Both the position numbers and the translations under genes were made by a program. The notes under the pieces are model-generated. The model saw only the letters and a program-made list of their open reading frames with translations, searched no databases and was not told where the DNA came from. Positions 24,847-33,527 of a stretch of DNA of 64,000 nt are shown in pieces (the first letter of the stretch is position 1; each line of letters begins with the position of its first letter). The DNA is taken from IMG/VR virus record IMGVR_UViG_3300009551_000003, positions 54,696-118,695 of that record; one strand, 5' to 3'. This DNA comes from a virus.

Positions 24847-25698
24847 ATGGTTCATCCTCTAGTATATCGCACGGACGACGTTACGCGTTGGGGCCTCGGG
24901 CAGGGCTCGGACCTCGCGGCCGTCACGATCGATCTGGATTTTTGGTATCTGTTCTCCGCGCTCGATACGCTGGAGAGCACGGTCGCGGCGAACACGACTG
25001 TCAGTATCGACTTCATCAGCACGGTAGGCAACAAGCTTTACGTCCACTTGACAAACCACGCTGTTGAGGGACCCTTCACGATTCCGGCTCTGTTCTGGGC
25101 ACCGAAGGGAAACTGGGCACCGGCCACGATCTATAATCCGCTCGACGTTGTCAGCAATGATGGTGCGCTCTATATCGTCAACGTCACGCATACGAGCGCC
25201 GGCACGTTCTCGGTTTTCGCGACGGACGGTCTCGGCCACGATCTCTATACGCTGTTGCTCGAACAGCCGATGAACGAACTGCCGCTCGGCGGCACTCCGG
25301 GCCAGCGTCTCGCCAAATCCACCAACTCACCGTATCAAACGGAATGGGTCACCGACTTCGTCAGGCTCGCGATCTTCGTCGAGGGCCAGCCTCTCCCCAA
25401 CGAAGAGGTCGCGCAATACAACGTCGTCGATCATATGTTCTTTCCGGCCGGACTTGTCGGCTCGATCGCGTACTCCGGCAGTATCACTCATTCCGCTGTC
25501 TCGTGGACGATCAACAAGAATGGCGCTCCGATCGGCACCATAGATTTCAATGGCCCCTCGCCGGCAACTGTCAACGCGACGTTCTCGACACAAGTCACGC
25601 TCGTTCCCGGCGATATCATCACAGTCATCGCTCCTGCGATTCCGGACACCGTACAGGCGAACATCTCAATCACGCTCGTCGCGAGCCTGACGCTCTAA
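24847..25698 (+). CDS. Tail adhesin with chitin-binding-like module
   Basis: A 283-residue protein. The first 90 residues are beta-rich. WAPKGNWAPATIYNPLDVV (about 93-111) followed by GALYIVNVTHTSAG matches the small carbohydrate-binding modules (G-x-W...Y...DVV...G-x-x-Y) found in chitinases and phage fibres. After GGTPGQRLAK, a fibre-like linker, a C-terminal Ig-like beta domain follows. It is likely a host-surface binding protein of the tail tip. Confidence 0.65.
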   Translation: MVHPLVYRTDDVTRWGLGQGSDLAAVTIDLDFWYLFSALDTLESTVAANTTVSIDFISTVGNKLYVHLTNHAVEGPFTIPALFWAPKGNWAPATIYNPLDVVSNDGALYIVNVTHTSAGTFSVFATDGLGHDLYTLLLEQPMNELPLGGTPGQRLAKSTNSPYQTEWVTDFVRLAIFVEGQPLPNEEVAQYNVVDHMFFPAGLVGSIAYSGSITHSAVSWTINKNGAPIGTIDFNGPSPATVNATFSTQVTLVPGDIITVIAPAIPDTVQANISITLVASLTL

Positions 25699-25708
25699 AG
25701 GATATCCC

Positions 25709-27658
25709 ATGGCGTACACCGGCCAAATCGTCAACTACACTTCGTCGGCCAAATACGCGGCCGTATCCGCATGGGGCACTGCGCAAACCGTGGCGGTCGG
25801 AGCATTGCGCAAGCAGCTTACGACACCAGCTAACGGAAATGAGCGTGTGTTTGTTTGCATTGTCCCCGGCACGACGCACGCCACGACGGAGCCTGTTTGG
25901 ACCTTAAATCGCGGCGACAAGCAGCCCTCCGACAACGGCGTGATCTGGCAGGAGTGCACGGGCGTCGCGGCGGTCAATGGGGACATCGCCAATACGCCGC
26001 CTTGGCTGACGGGCGCGAAGAACGTCAGCAACTCGCTGGGCCACATCATCAAGGACGCGGCCGGCACGCATCTGTTCATTGTCACCACTGCCGGCACGGG
26101 CGGCAATGGCGCGGAGCCGACATGGAATACGGCGGCGCTCGGAAATACCACGACCGACAACACAACGACGTGGACCTACATCGGGACTTCGTTCGCCAAT
26201 TGGGCTGCCCCTCATCATCATCTCAGGAACGCGCAGCAAACTAATTGGGGCGATCCTCCGATCGTGAAGTTTTTCGTCGGACATGATCATGCCTACCTAT
26301 CTCCGACTGGCGCGAGCACTTACTCATGGACAGGACGCGGAACGCTTGGTGCGCCCGTGGACTACATCTGTGTCAGCACGGCTGGCAGCGTACCGCCAGT
26401 CTCCGCCGACTTGGCTTTGACGGGCTCAGAGGGGTGCGCGTCAGGCGGCAATAACAACATGCAAATCAGCGGGGCTATCAGAATTTGCTATGGCCTCGTA
26501 TTCAATCCAGACCGCGCTATCGTCATCAATGCGGACAATCTCGACAAGAACTTCGAAAGCTGCCAGTTCCGGCCCGGCGGCAGTTCAAATCCTATGTTCA
26601 ACTTCACTGGCAATAGCAGCTTCATCACGCTGCTGAATTGCAAACTGAAATTCGCTGCCACGAACTCGTCTATTAGTCTGGGCGGCTACATGGAGATGAT
26701 CGGAGGTAGTGTCGATAGCGCTGGCTCAGTTCCCGGGACTCTCGTCACGGGCGGTAGCGGAAATACAATTTTCACTTTCCGCGATGTCGATCTTAGTTTC
26801 TTGTCCAGTTCAACCCTTTATGACAACGGCGGCCAATCGCCTCAACATCTTCTACAATTCATCGATTGCAAGATGCCAGCGACCTATACACCGGCCGCCG
26901 GTACTGGGAGCAATTCGAAAGCCGATTTTCAGGTATATATTTCACGATGCGACAACAGCGCTACCAATTATAAATTCACGTACTCTGACCCTACCGGCCG
27001 AATCGATGCTGACTCTACCGCTGTCAGGACAGGTGGGGCAGTGGACGGAGCGCAAGCCTTTTCATGGAAGTTCGTGACTACGATCAATGCCAATGCGGGT
27101 AATAGTCCACTCCAAGCTCCCAAGATAGGTATCTGGAACCCCATTGTAGCTGGTAACGTAACTGTCACGTTGCGCGGCATCGTCAACGCGGCTGCGGTCC
27201 CGAGTGACCACGATATGTGGATGGAAGTGGACTATCACGGCTCCAGCGGTAATCCGCAGGGCACGCGCGCCAGCACGCGATTCGCTGACTACCTCGCGGC
27301 CCCGTCGAATCTTACGGCAGACAGCACGTCCACATGGGACAGCAACGCGACGGCCCGCGCTAATGGCCACGTGTACGCGGCGGGCGACATCATCAAACTC
27401 GCCAGCAACCCGGGACGAATCTTCTTTTGCACCGCTCCCGGTACGTCGGCGGGCAGCGAACCCGGCGGCTATGCGAGTGCCGTGGACGGCGGGAGCGTAA
27501 CTGATAACACTGCGACGTTCCGCGCCGGTTGCCGCTTCAGTATGGCTGTCACACTCTCCAGCCCCCAGCCGCAGATCGCCGGCAACCTGTACGTCACGCT
27601 GAAAGCTACGAAGCCGTCCACTACGACCTACGTTGATCCACAAATCATTCTGACCTGA
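25709..27658 (+). CDS. Tail spike/adhesin with three binding modules and beta-helix-like core
   Basis: A 649-residue protein. Two modules near the N-terminus (about 48-90 and 110-160: CIVPGTTHATTEPVW, VTTAGTGGNGAEPTW) and one near the C-terminus (about 565-610: CTAPGTSAGSEPGGY) share the pattern found in the hub and spike proteins. The centre (about 210-420) has repetitive short strands rich in Asn, Gly and Ser, consistent with a parallel beta-helix. The start codon has AAAGGA upstream. It ends in a TGATG overlap with the next gene. Confidence 0.7.
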   Translation: MAYTGQIVNYTSSAKYAAVSAWGTAQTVAVGALRKQLTTPANGNERVFVCIVPGTTHATTEPVWTLNRGDKQPSDNGVIWQECTGVAAVNGDIANTPPWLTGAKNVSNSLGHIIKDAAGTHLFIVTTAGTGGNGAEPTWNTAALGNTTTDNTTTWTYIGTSFANWAAPHHHLRNAQQTNWGDPPIVKFFVGHDHAYLSPTGASTYSWTGRGTLGAPVDYICVSTAGSVPPVSADLALTGSEGCASGGNNNMQISGAIRICYGLVFNPDRAIVINADNLDKNFESCQFRPGGSSNPMFNFTGNSSFITLLNCKLKFAATNSSISLGGYMEMIGGSVDSAGSVPGTLVTGGSGNTIFTFRDVDLSFLSSSTLYDNGGQSPQHLLQFIDCKMPATYTPAAGTGSNSKADFQVYISRCDNSATNYKFTYSDPTGRIDADSTAVRTGGAVDGAQAFSWKFVTTINANAGNSPLQAPKIGIWNPIVAGNVTVTLRGIVNAAAVPSDHDMWMEVDYHGSSGNPQGTRASTRFADYLAAPSNLTADSTSTWDSNATARANGHVYAAGDIIKLASNPGRIFFCTAPGTSAGSEPGGYASAVDGGSVTDNTATFRAGCRFSMAVTLSSPQPQIAGNLYVTLKATKPSTTTYVDPQIILT

Positions 27659-28209
27659 TGACCAACATCACAACCATCGTCATTGGCGGCGCTACAGAGC
27701 CAATCCTTATAAATGAGGACGGCAATAAACGTGCAACGGCAGCCGGCCCGGGCGCACTGCTTGACACCGTCGATTCATTTCCGTCCGGCACATGGGTTTC
27801 GACGGAAGCGGCCGATGGATTCAGCGGCGTTGGCTTCCCCGGCTTCCCGTGGCCACGCGGCGATTGGCTCTCGACTGAAGCGCCTGACACTTTCTTCGCT
27901 AACGGCTTCGAGCGCGACAGCGGTGTGCTGTTCGCTTCGGAAACGGCCGACACTTTCTCGGCGTTCGGCCGCCAGCCGCTAGCTGGCACGTGGGTCTCGA
28001 CTGAAGCAAGAGATATCCTCCACGCTGCCGGTCTCGGCCGGGGCGAGGATGGGACACTAATTTCAACGGAATCGGTTGACATTTTCGCCGCGATAGGGCA
28101 TACCCCTATCTCCGGCACCTTCGTCACAACTGACGCCGCTGATCGCTTCCTCGCAATTGGAGCGGGCGTCACTCGGGTTCGCCGACGCCGCACTCTGTTC
28201 GTATCATGA
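27658..28209 (+). CDS. Tandem-repeat tail protein (STEAxDxFxAxG repeats)
   Basis: A 183-residue protein. From residue 44 it consists of six tandem units of 21-24 residues with consensus G-x-(W/F/L)-(V/I/L)-S-T-E-x-x-D-x-F-x-A-x-G, starting near residues 44, 68, 89, 110, 132 and 153. The C-terminus is very basic (RVRRRRTL). The start overlaps the upstream stop (TGATG). The repeats suggest a solenoid or elongated spacer on an adhesin; no family is recognised. Confidence 0.65.
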   Translation: MTNITTIVIGGATEPILINEDGNKRATAAGPGALLDTVDSFPSGTWVSTEAADGFSGVGFPGFPWPRGDWLSTEAPDTFFANGFERDSGVLFASETADTFSAFGRQPLAGTWVSTEARDILHAAGLGRGEDGTLISTESVDIFAAIGHTPISGTFVTTDAADRFLAIGAGVTRVRRRRTLFVS

Positions 28210-28231
28210 ACCCGATCTAGGAGAGATCACC

Positions 28232-28609
28232 ATGTCGGTTGTCTACAATACCACGCTCAAAAATACGCGCATGACGGATGTCGTCACCGCGATCGGTGCC
28301 ACCGGCTTTCTCAACATCTATACCGCCGGACTCGCGCTGTTGCTCGCTACGATCCCGCTTGCGAATCCGGCTGGCACCGTTTCGGCCGGCGTGCTGACTT
28401 TCAGCGGCACTCCGTTGACGGAAGCGAGTGCGAACAACTCAGGCACGGCGGCAGCGGCTACCGTCTCGACCGCCTCAGCGGGCGGCGGGACCGTCGTGAT
28501 CAGCGGCTTGACAGTGTCTTCGACCTCGGGCGATATCGTGCTGTCCTCGACGAATATCGTCGCCGGCCAGCCCATCACGGTCACCTCTGCCTCCATCACG
28601 CACGGCTGA
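28232..28609 (+). CDS. Small Ser/Thr/Ala-rich structural protein
   Basis: A 125-residue protein starting at ATG 28232 with AGGAG 8 bases upstream; a longer in-frame reading from 28157 would overlap the repeat protein. It has a hydrophobic segment GLALLLATIPLANP (about 33-46) and a beta-rich end. I recognise this type as small proteins near tail fibres in other phages, without known function. Confidence 0.6.
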   Translation: MSVVYNTTLKNTRMTDVVTAIGATGFLNIYTAGLALLLATIPLANPAGTVSAGVLTFSGTPLTEASANNSGTAAAATVSTASAGGGTVVISGLTVSSTSGDIVLSSTNIVAGQPITVTSASITHG

Positions 28610-28616
28610 TTCGAAA

Positions 28617-29723
28617 ATGAAGTCCCCCCTCCTGATCGAGGGCATGCGTGGGATGGGTGACAGCATCCACCAACGCGGCCCTCTCCGCCAGATCATGCAA
28701 ACACGCGAAGTCTATCTTGAGACCTCGTGGCCCTCGGCCTATCACGATCTCGTCGGCCCTGATCTGCATCTGATCCACAAGCCGGTAGCGTTGCGGACTC
28801 AGACCAAGAATGCAGCGCGCGAGCGCATGAAGTTCTGGGCTGGCCCGGTCCCGCGCGGAATGGAGCGCATGCGCGTCGGATACAACGGCCCACAAGTGAT
28901 GCACTGCCCGAGCAAGACAGTTCTGGAGGGGATGTGCCGCGTGACCGGCACTGACTACGCCACGGCGGACTATCGTCTCCCGGTGCCATCTGAGTGGGGC
29001 AAGAGCCTTGACGAAAAGATCGGTCCGCAACCACTCGATAAGCCATGGCTTGTTTATCGGCCCCTGTGCGATAGGACTGAATATCGCGGCGCCGGCATCC
29101 GCAATGCTAACGCTCAATGCTATACCCATCTGTTCGCCTTCCTTCGCGAGCACTTCCATGTCTTCTCCGTTGCCGATCTGCATCCGGGTAAAGAGGATTT
29201 GGTCGGTCCGGTCCTGAAAGCGGACGTGACGTTCCATAATGGCGAGTTGACCTTCGAGGAGTTGGCCGCGCTTTTCAAAGCGACTGATCTCGTCTTCACG
29301 TCTTCCGGATATCCAGCGATCTTGGCGCCGGCAGTCGAGACGCCTTGCATCAATATCGTCGGCGGCTACGAGGAGCCTTCCACGCACGATTCCGGCGCCC
29401 GATTTGCGCCATTTCTGTCAATCGGCCCGCGCGATCCCTGCCGCTGTTGGACCTCGGGTTGCATGCAGCGATGTCTCAAGGATATCGATATGGTGCCGGC
29501 GATCGATAAGATCGCAGCATTCATGCAGGAACACTTCGCCATCAATATCCTTCCGAGGCGCGGCGAGGTCTCTGATATGTTCGAGACCGAGTCAGCGTCA
29601 AGCGGTCCGGCTCCGCTGGCCGCGCCGTTCGGCGCTCCTGCGCGCAATACGCCGGCCTTTTATGCTGCGCTCCAGAACTCTCGGCTCCGCGCGATGAATC
29701 CCGGACAGGGGCAGAAGGCATGA
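28617..29723 (+). CDS. GT9-like (heptosyltransferase-like) glycosyltransferase
   Basis: The 368-residue protein has the N-terminal G-x-GDSIHQRGPLRQ loop and a C-terminal ATDLVFTSSGYPAILAPAVETPCINIVGG segment (discussed as two halves around residue 225), typical of GT-B family 9 enzymes that transfer sugars from nucleotide donors onto lipopolysaccharide cores. A Cys cluster (CRCW, GCMQRC) follows near 275-290. The tail ends PGQGQKA. It starts the sugar cassette directly after the tail genes. It may modify the virion or the host surface; the acceptor is unknown. Confidence 0.6.
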   Translation: MKSPLLIEGMRGMGDSIHQRGPLRQIMQTREVYLETSWPSAYHDLVGPDLHLIHKPVALRTQTKNAARERMKFWAGPVPRGMERMRVGYNGPQVMHCPSKTVLEGMCRVTGTDYATADYRLPVPSEWGKSLDEKIGPQPLDKPWLVYRPLCDRTEYRGAGIRNANAQCYTHLFAFLREHFHVFSVADLHPGKEDLVGPVLKADVTFHNGELTFEELAALFKATDLVFTSSGYPAILAPAVETPCINIVGGYEEPSTHDSGARFAPFLSIGPRDPCRCWTSGCMQRCLKDIDMVPAIDKIAAFMQEHFAINILPRRGEVSDMFETESASSGPAPLAAPFGAPARNTPAFYAALQNSRLRAMNPGQGQKA

Positions 29724-29887
29724 GGGCTCTCTTGATCGCGATCGTGCTCGTCAGCTTGTCGGCTTCGAATGTTGGTAGCTCGGTATTTGAGTGGGCATGC
29801 TGGCACAACCGTTACGAGGCGGCGGAGCCCGGCGCCATGTGCACTCAGTATCAGGTCAACCGCGAAACAAAAGGCGACCGGCAATGA
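29720..29887 (+). CDS. Small exported peptide
   Basis: A 55-residue protein too short for most gene callers. It has a hydrophobic N-terminus ([13 protein letters not shown], about 4-16) resembling a signal peptide or anchor, then two Cys residues at 27 and 41. It overlaps both neighbours by ATGA (with the glycosyltransferase and with gmd), which supports it being translated. Function is unknown. Confidence 0.55.
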   Translation: MRALLIAIVLVSLSASNVGSSVFEWACWHNRYEAAEPGAMCTQYQVNRETKGDRQ

Positions 29888-30900
29888 AAAAGCGAGCACT
29901 GATCACCGGGGTCACCGGACAGGACGGTTCGTACCTTGCCGAGTTGCTGCTCGCGAAGGACTACGAGGTGCACGGCATCAAGCGGCGTTCTTCGTCGTTC
30001 AATACGCCTCGCGTCGATCATCTCCTCCCCAATCCGGATTTCAGTCTGCACTTCGGCGACGTGACCGATTCGACGAACCTGAGCCGTCTCCTAAATGAAG
30101 TGCAGCCCGACGAAGTCTACAATCTTGCCGCGCAGAGCCACGTTCACGTGTCATTCGAGACGCCAGAATACACGGCCAATGCGGACGGGCTCGGCACGCT
30201 GCGCTTGCTGGAGGGCATCCGCAGTATCCGGAAAGATCATCTCGTCAAATTCTATCAGGCCTCCACCTCCGAGCTTTATGGTAACACCCCGGGGTTCTTG
30301 CGCAACGAGAAGACGCCGTTCGCGCCGCGCAGTCCGTATGCCGCCGCGAAGCTCTATGCCTACTGGATCACGGTCAACTATCGCGAAGCCTACGGCCTGC
30401 ACGCCTCGAATGGTATCCTGTTCAATCACGAGAGCCCGCGACGCGGCGAGACGTTCGTCACGCGCAAGATCACCAAGGCGGTCGCCGCGATTCATCACGG
30501 CAAGCAGGAGCATATGTTCCTCGGCAATCTCGACGCGCTCCGCGACTGGGGCCACGCTCGGGACTATGTCGAGGGCATGTGGCTGGCTCTGCAACAGCCC
30601 GAACCTGACGACTACGTTCTCGCGACGGGAGACGCTTATTCGGTGCGCGACTTCGTCGAGGAGGCCTTCGCGTGCGTTGACATCTTCCTCGACTGGCGCG
30701 GCGAAGGCGTCGAGGAACGCGGCGTCTGCCGACAGACCGGCCGCACTCTCGTCTATGTCAGTCCGAAATATTTTCGCCCAACGGAGGTTGACGTTTTGCG
30801 CGGAGATGCTAGTAAGGCGCGGCACGTGCTCGGCTGGGCTCCGAAGACGGAGTTCCGTGATCTCGTGCGAGAAATGGTTGTATCAGACTTGAAAGATTGA
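29884..30900 (+). CDS. gmd: GDP-mannose 4,6-dehydratase
   Basis: The enzyme converts GDP-D-mannose to GDP-4-dehydro-6-deoxy-D-mannose, the first step to GDP-L-fucose and related sugars. The 338-residue protein starts at ATG 29884 (ATGA overlap). It shows the Rossmann NADP site GVTGQDG (9-15), [11 protein letters not shown] typical of GMD, STSELYG (127-133) and the catalytic Y152xxxK156 in [12 protein letters not shown], then [17 protein letters not shown] and a late [10 protein letters not shown]. It is slightly shorter than the usual 345-375. An fcl-like gene lies 1.7 kb downstream in the same operon, which supports a working nucleotide-sugar pathway. Confidence 0.92.
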   Translation: MKKRALITGVTGQDGSYLAELLLAKDYEVHGIKRRSSSFNTPRVDHLLPNPDFSLHFGDVTDSTNLSRLLNEVQPDEVYNLAAQSHVHVSFETPEYTANADGLGTLRLLEGIRSIRKDHLVKFYQASTSELYGNTPGFLRNEKTPFAPRSPYAAAKLYAYWITVNYREAYGLHASNGILFNHESPRRGETFVTRKITKAVAAIHHGKQEHMFLGNLDALRDWGHARDYVEGMWLALQQPEPDDYVLATGDAYSVRDFVEEAFACVDIFLDWRGEGVEERGVCRQTGRTLVYVSPKYFRPTEVDVLRGDASKARHVLGWAPKTEFRDLVREMVVSDLKD

Positions 30901-30902
30901 TC

Positions 30903-31703
30903 ATGAACGAAGACACACGAGTAGCTGTTTGCTGTTACGCCGGAGATCAACATCAAGTCATTGGAGCGCTCGAATTTTATCTTCATCATGGCTGCCCGCT
31001 CGTCATATTATCACCGGAAGATTCAAAAGCAGAGATCACATACCCCGGCGTCGAGAACCGCTTTGCCGGCAAGCGCGCTTATATCGGACAGGATAGTCTT
31101 GATCGTCAGCGAGAACATCTGAAGCTGTTGTTGACGTTCTCTGAAAATCATTTTTTGATCCATGACAGCGACAGCGTCAATCTCGACGCGAAAATTCCGG
31201 ACTACCTTTATGAGGACCCGGATGTCGTATGGTCAAACCAAGTCAACGACGATATCCCAGAACACCAAGAGACACTGAATCGTTACGGCTGGGCGCGAGT
31301 GGCCTTTCAGCCGCCATACTTCCTGAGCCGGAAAACGATCGAAGCCATGCTTGCCGTTGCGGACGACCCGCGATGCAAAGCAACGGACATGATGCCCTTC
31401 ATTGACTATTACATGGTACAGTTGACAATGTGCGCCGGCTTGCGCTGGGCTCGTTTCAAGGACAGCATCAGTTGTCCGATCGCGATCGACCTCCAGAAGA
31501 TCAATCCACCGGCTGCCGATCTCGTGACCTACAGCCAAGGGTTCAAAATCGCAATGGGCGCCGTTCGCAATGGAGGAGCGAACATTCTTCATTCGATCAA
31601 GAATCCTCACGCAATCCGAGAACTCGCCGAAGCCCATAAGCTTTGGCTGGCAGAAAACCCCGACAAGACCCCGACGCCGACACGAGCCCCGAGAGTACGT
31701 TGA
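30903..31703 (+). CDS. Putative GT-A-like glycosyltransferase
   Basis: A 266-residue protein starting at ATG 30903, 2 bases after the gmd stop. It has an N-terminal VAVCCYAGD strand, and HFLIHDSDSV with a DxD motif at 88-90 that could bind a nucleotide sugar through a metal. A C-terminal helix-rich part follows, and the end is Pro/Thr/Arg-rich. No family is firmly recognised. Its position between gmd and two further sugar genes supports a transferase role. Confidence 0.5.
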   Translation: MNEDTRVAVCCYAGDQHQVIGALEFYLHHGCPLVILSPEDSKAEITYPGVENRFAGKRAYIGQDSLDRQREHLKLLLTFSENHFLIHDSDSVNLDAKIPDYLYEDPDVVWSNQVNDDIPEHQETLNRYGWARVAFQPPYFLSRKTIEAMLAVADDPRCKATDMMPFIDYYMVQLTMCAGLRWARFKDSISCPIAIDLQKINPPAADLVTYSQGFKIAMGAVRNGGANILHSIKNPHAIRELAEAHKLWLAENPDKTPTPTRAPRVR

Positions 31704-31704
31704 C

Positions 31705-32565
31705 ATGATCGACCTCCATCAGATCACACTTGTCATGGTCGCCACACGCGCTCACGATCTCAGCAAGATCGCTATTAACGATTGCCTTCGTCAAGCTGCC
31801 TTTGGCGACGTGCTGATCTATACCAACGATCAGGCTAGGGTTCAAATTCCCGGAGCGCGATATTTCAGCGTCACGGACTGGGATAACAAAAAAGACGCTG
31901 GCCGCTTCTACTATTCGGCGGCGGCGGCGAATGTAGAGACGCCCTTCGGCCTCTTCATTGAGTGGGACGCCGGAATCTTCAACCCGGGCAAGTGGCGTGA
32001 CGACTTCCTCGCCTATGATTACGTCGGCGCTCCATGGAATACAGGCGATGATCTGAAGGTTGGAAATGGTGGCTTCACGTTGATGTCGAAACGATTCGGA
32101 GATTTTCTCTGCAAGGAAACATTGCGATTCCCAGTCACAACTGATTGGGATATTTGCCGCACTCATAGGCGCGGCATTGAAGCGGCGGGAGGTTTTAAGT
32201 GGGCACCCTATGAAGTTGCGCAGGACTTCGCGTGGGAGCTTGCTCCGCGCTCGCCTAACACATTTGGCTACCACGGTATCTTTAACTGGCCAGATATGAT
32301 CGGGCATCCAGAGACTATCCAGCGCGTGAAGCTGATGGTCGACGACACATACCTTTGCACCAAGCTGGCCCCGTTGTTCAAATCCGCCCCGTGGCTTGTC
32401 GAGGCGATCGGCACGGCGGCCTTCGAGAAGTATCTCAGTGCAATCCCGAACAATGTCAGACCAGCCCGTCCGTTCGGCGCTATCCAACAGCCGAATCGGG
32501 GAATGTCGCTCTCGCATCGGCGAGCACTGCTCGCTTCAATGGTGCGGCCCGGATTGAAAGCCTAG
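31705..32565 (+). CDS. DUF5672-like putative glycosyltransferase
   Basis: A 286-residue protein starting at ATG 31705, 1 base after the previous stop. It shows ITLVMVATRAHDL, GLFIEWDAGIF (a metal-binding acidic motif), YDYVGAPWN and VGNGGFTLMSKR, the hallmark block of DUF5672 proteins, which are often part of sugar-transfer clusters. The C-terminal end MVRPGLKA resembles the ends of the proteins at 28617 and 33481. The donor may be made by the neighbouring gmd and fcl-like enzymes. Confidence 0.65.
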   Translation: MIDLHQITLVMVATRAHDLSKIAINDCLRQAAFGDVLIYTNDQARVQIPGARYFSVTDWDNKKDAGRFYYSAAAANVETPFGLFIEWDAGIFNPGKWRDDFLAYDYVGAPWNTGDDLKVGNGGFTLMSKRFGDFLCKETLRFPVTTDWDICRTHRRGIEAAGGFKWAPYEVAQDFAWELAPRSPNTFGYHGIFNWPDMIGHPETIQRVKLMVDDTYLCTKLAPLFKSAPWLVEAIGTAAFEKYLSAIPNNVRPARPFGAIQQPNRGMSLSHRRALLASMVRPGLKA

Positions 32566-32567
32566 TC

Positions 32568-33527
32568 ATGAAAAAGAACTCCTGTATTGTCGTCACCGGA
32601 GCAAACGGTCTCGCCGGCTCAGCCGTAGTCGATCACCTTCGCTCTCAACTCTATACGTGCGTTGTCGGATTGGGTCGTGAGGATTGCGATCTGATGGATA
32701 TCAAAGCCACTCGCGAGGCCTTCGAGCGGATCAGGCCGCAATACGTCTTCCACGCCGCTGCATGTGTCTATGGCATTGGTGGTAACATGAAGAACCAAGG
32801 CAAGTCGTTCCTCGAAAACACGTTGATCAATACCAGCGTGATCGATGCGAGTTCTCTAGTCGGCGTCGATCGTATCGTTGTCATGGGGACCAACGCGATC
32901 TATCCGAGGGATGCGGCCCTCCCCTATCACGAGAGCAGCATCTTCGATGGTCGCCCGCATCCGTCCGAGAGCGCATACGGCCACGCCAAGCGCGGCATGC
33001 TCGCGATGCTGGAGGCTTACAACGAGAGCTACGGCATGAACTACTGCTACATCGTTTCTGGCAACCTCTATGGCCCGCGTGACAAGTTCGATCCAATCAA
33101 CGGTCACGTCCTGCCGTCCATGATCGCGAAGTTCTACGAGGCGTCCCTTGATGATCAGAAAATAGTGGCGCTCTGGGGCAACGGTGAGCCAAAGCGGGAC
33201 TTCCTCTTCTCGAAGGACCTTGCCCGAATCGCTGAGATGCTTCTTGGCTATAGCGCGCGGGGCACGATCAACATTGGCAGCGGCCACACCTATGCTATCA
33301 AGGATGTTGCCAAGAAACTCTGCGATATCACGGGCGTCCCGATCGACCGGGTATGGTTCGATCGCGACAAGCCAAACGGCCGCATGTGCTGCACGTCTGA
33401 CCTGACGCGGCTCAGTGTGACGGGATTCCAACCGGAGTTCTCGCTCGATCGAGGCCTCAAAGAGACGTGGGATTGGTATTGTGGACATCAACAGCGTTCC
33501 GCTGGGGCATCCGTTCCGGCTCATTGA
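32568..33527 (+). CDS. fcl: GDP-L-fucose synthase-like reductase/epimerase
   Basis: A 319-residue short-chain dehydrogenase/reductase starting at ATG 32568. It has GANGLAG (11-17), Y137xxxK141 in SAYGHAKRGML, GNLYGPRDKF, GHVLPSM with the expected His, and WGNGEPKRDFLF, all as in GDP-fucose synthase. Where that enzyme has the GSSCIYP segment with catalytic Ser and Cys, this one reads GTNAIYP, so Ser is replaced by Thr and the Cys by Ala. It may therefore act only as a reductase or with altered epimerisation, giving GDP-fucose or another 6-deoxyhexose. It lies in one operon with gmd. Confidence 0.82.
   Translation: MKKNSCIVVTGANGLAGSAVVDHLRSQLYTCVVGLGREDCDLMDIKATREAFERIRPQYVFHAAACVYGIGGNMKNQGKSFLENTLINTSVIDASSLVGVDRIVVMGTNAIYPRDAALPYHESSIFDGRPHPSESAYGHAKRGMLAMLEAYNESYGMNYCYIVSGNLYGPRDKFDPINGHVLPSMIAKFYEASLDDQKIVALWGNGEPKRDFLFSKDLARIAEMLLGYSARGTINIGSGHTYAIKDVAKKLCDITGVPIDRVWFDRDKPNGRMCCTSDLTRLSVTGFQPEFSLDRGLKETWDWYCGHQQRSAGASVPAH

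Noticed and set aside
29791-29883. Longer start for gmd
   Set aside because: The upstream frame has no homology to GMD, while ATG 29884 gives the family start MKKRALITG and an ATGA overlap with the 55-residue gene.
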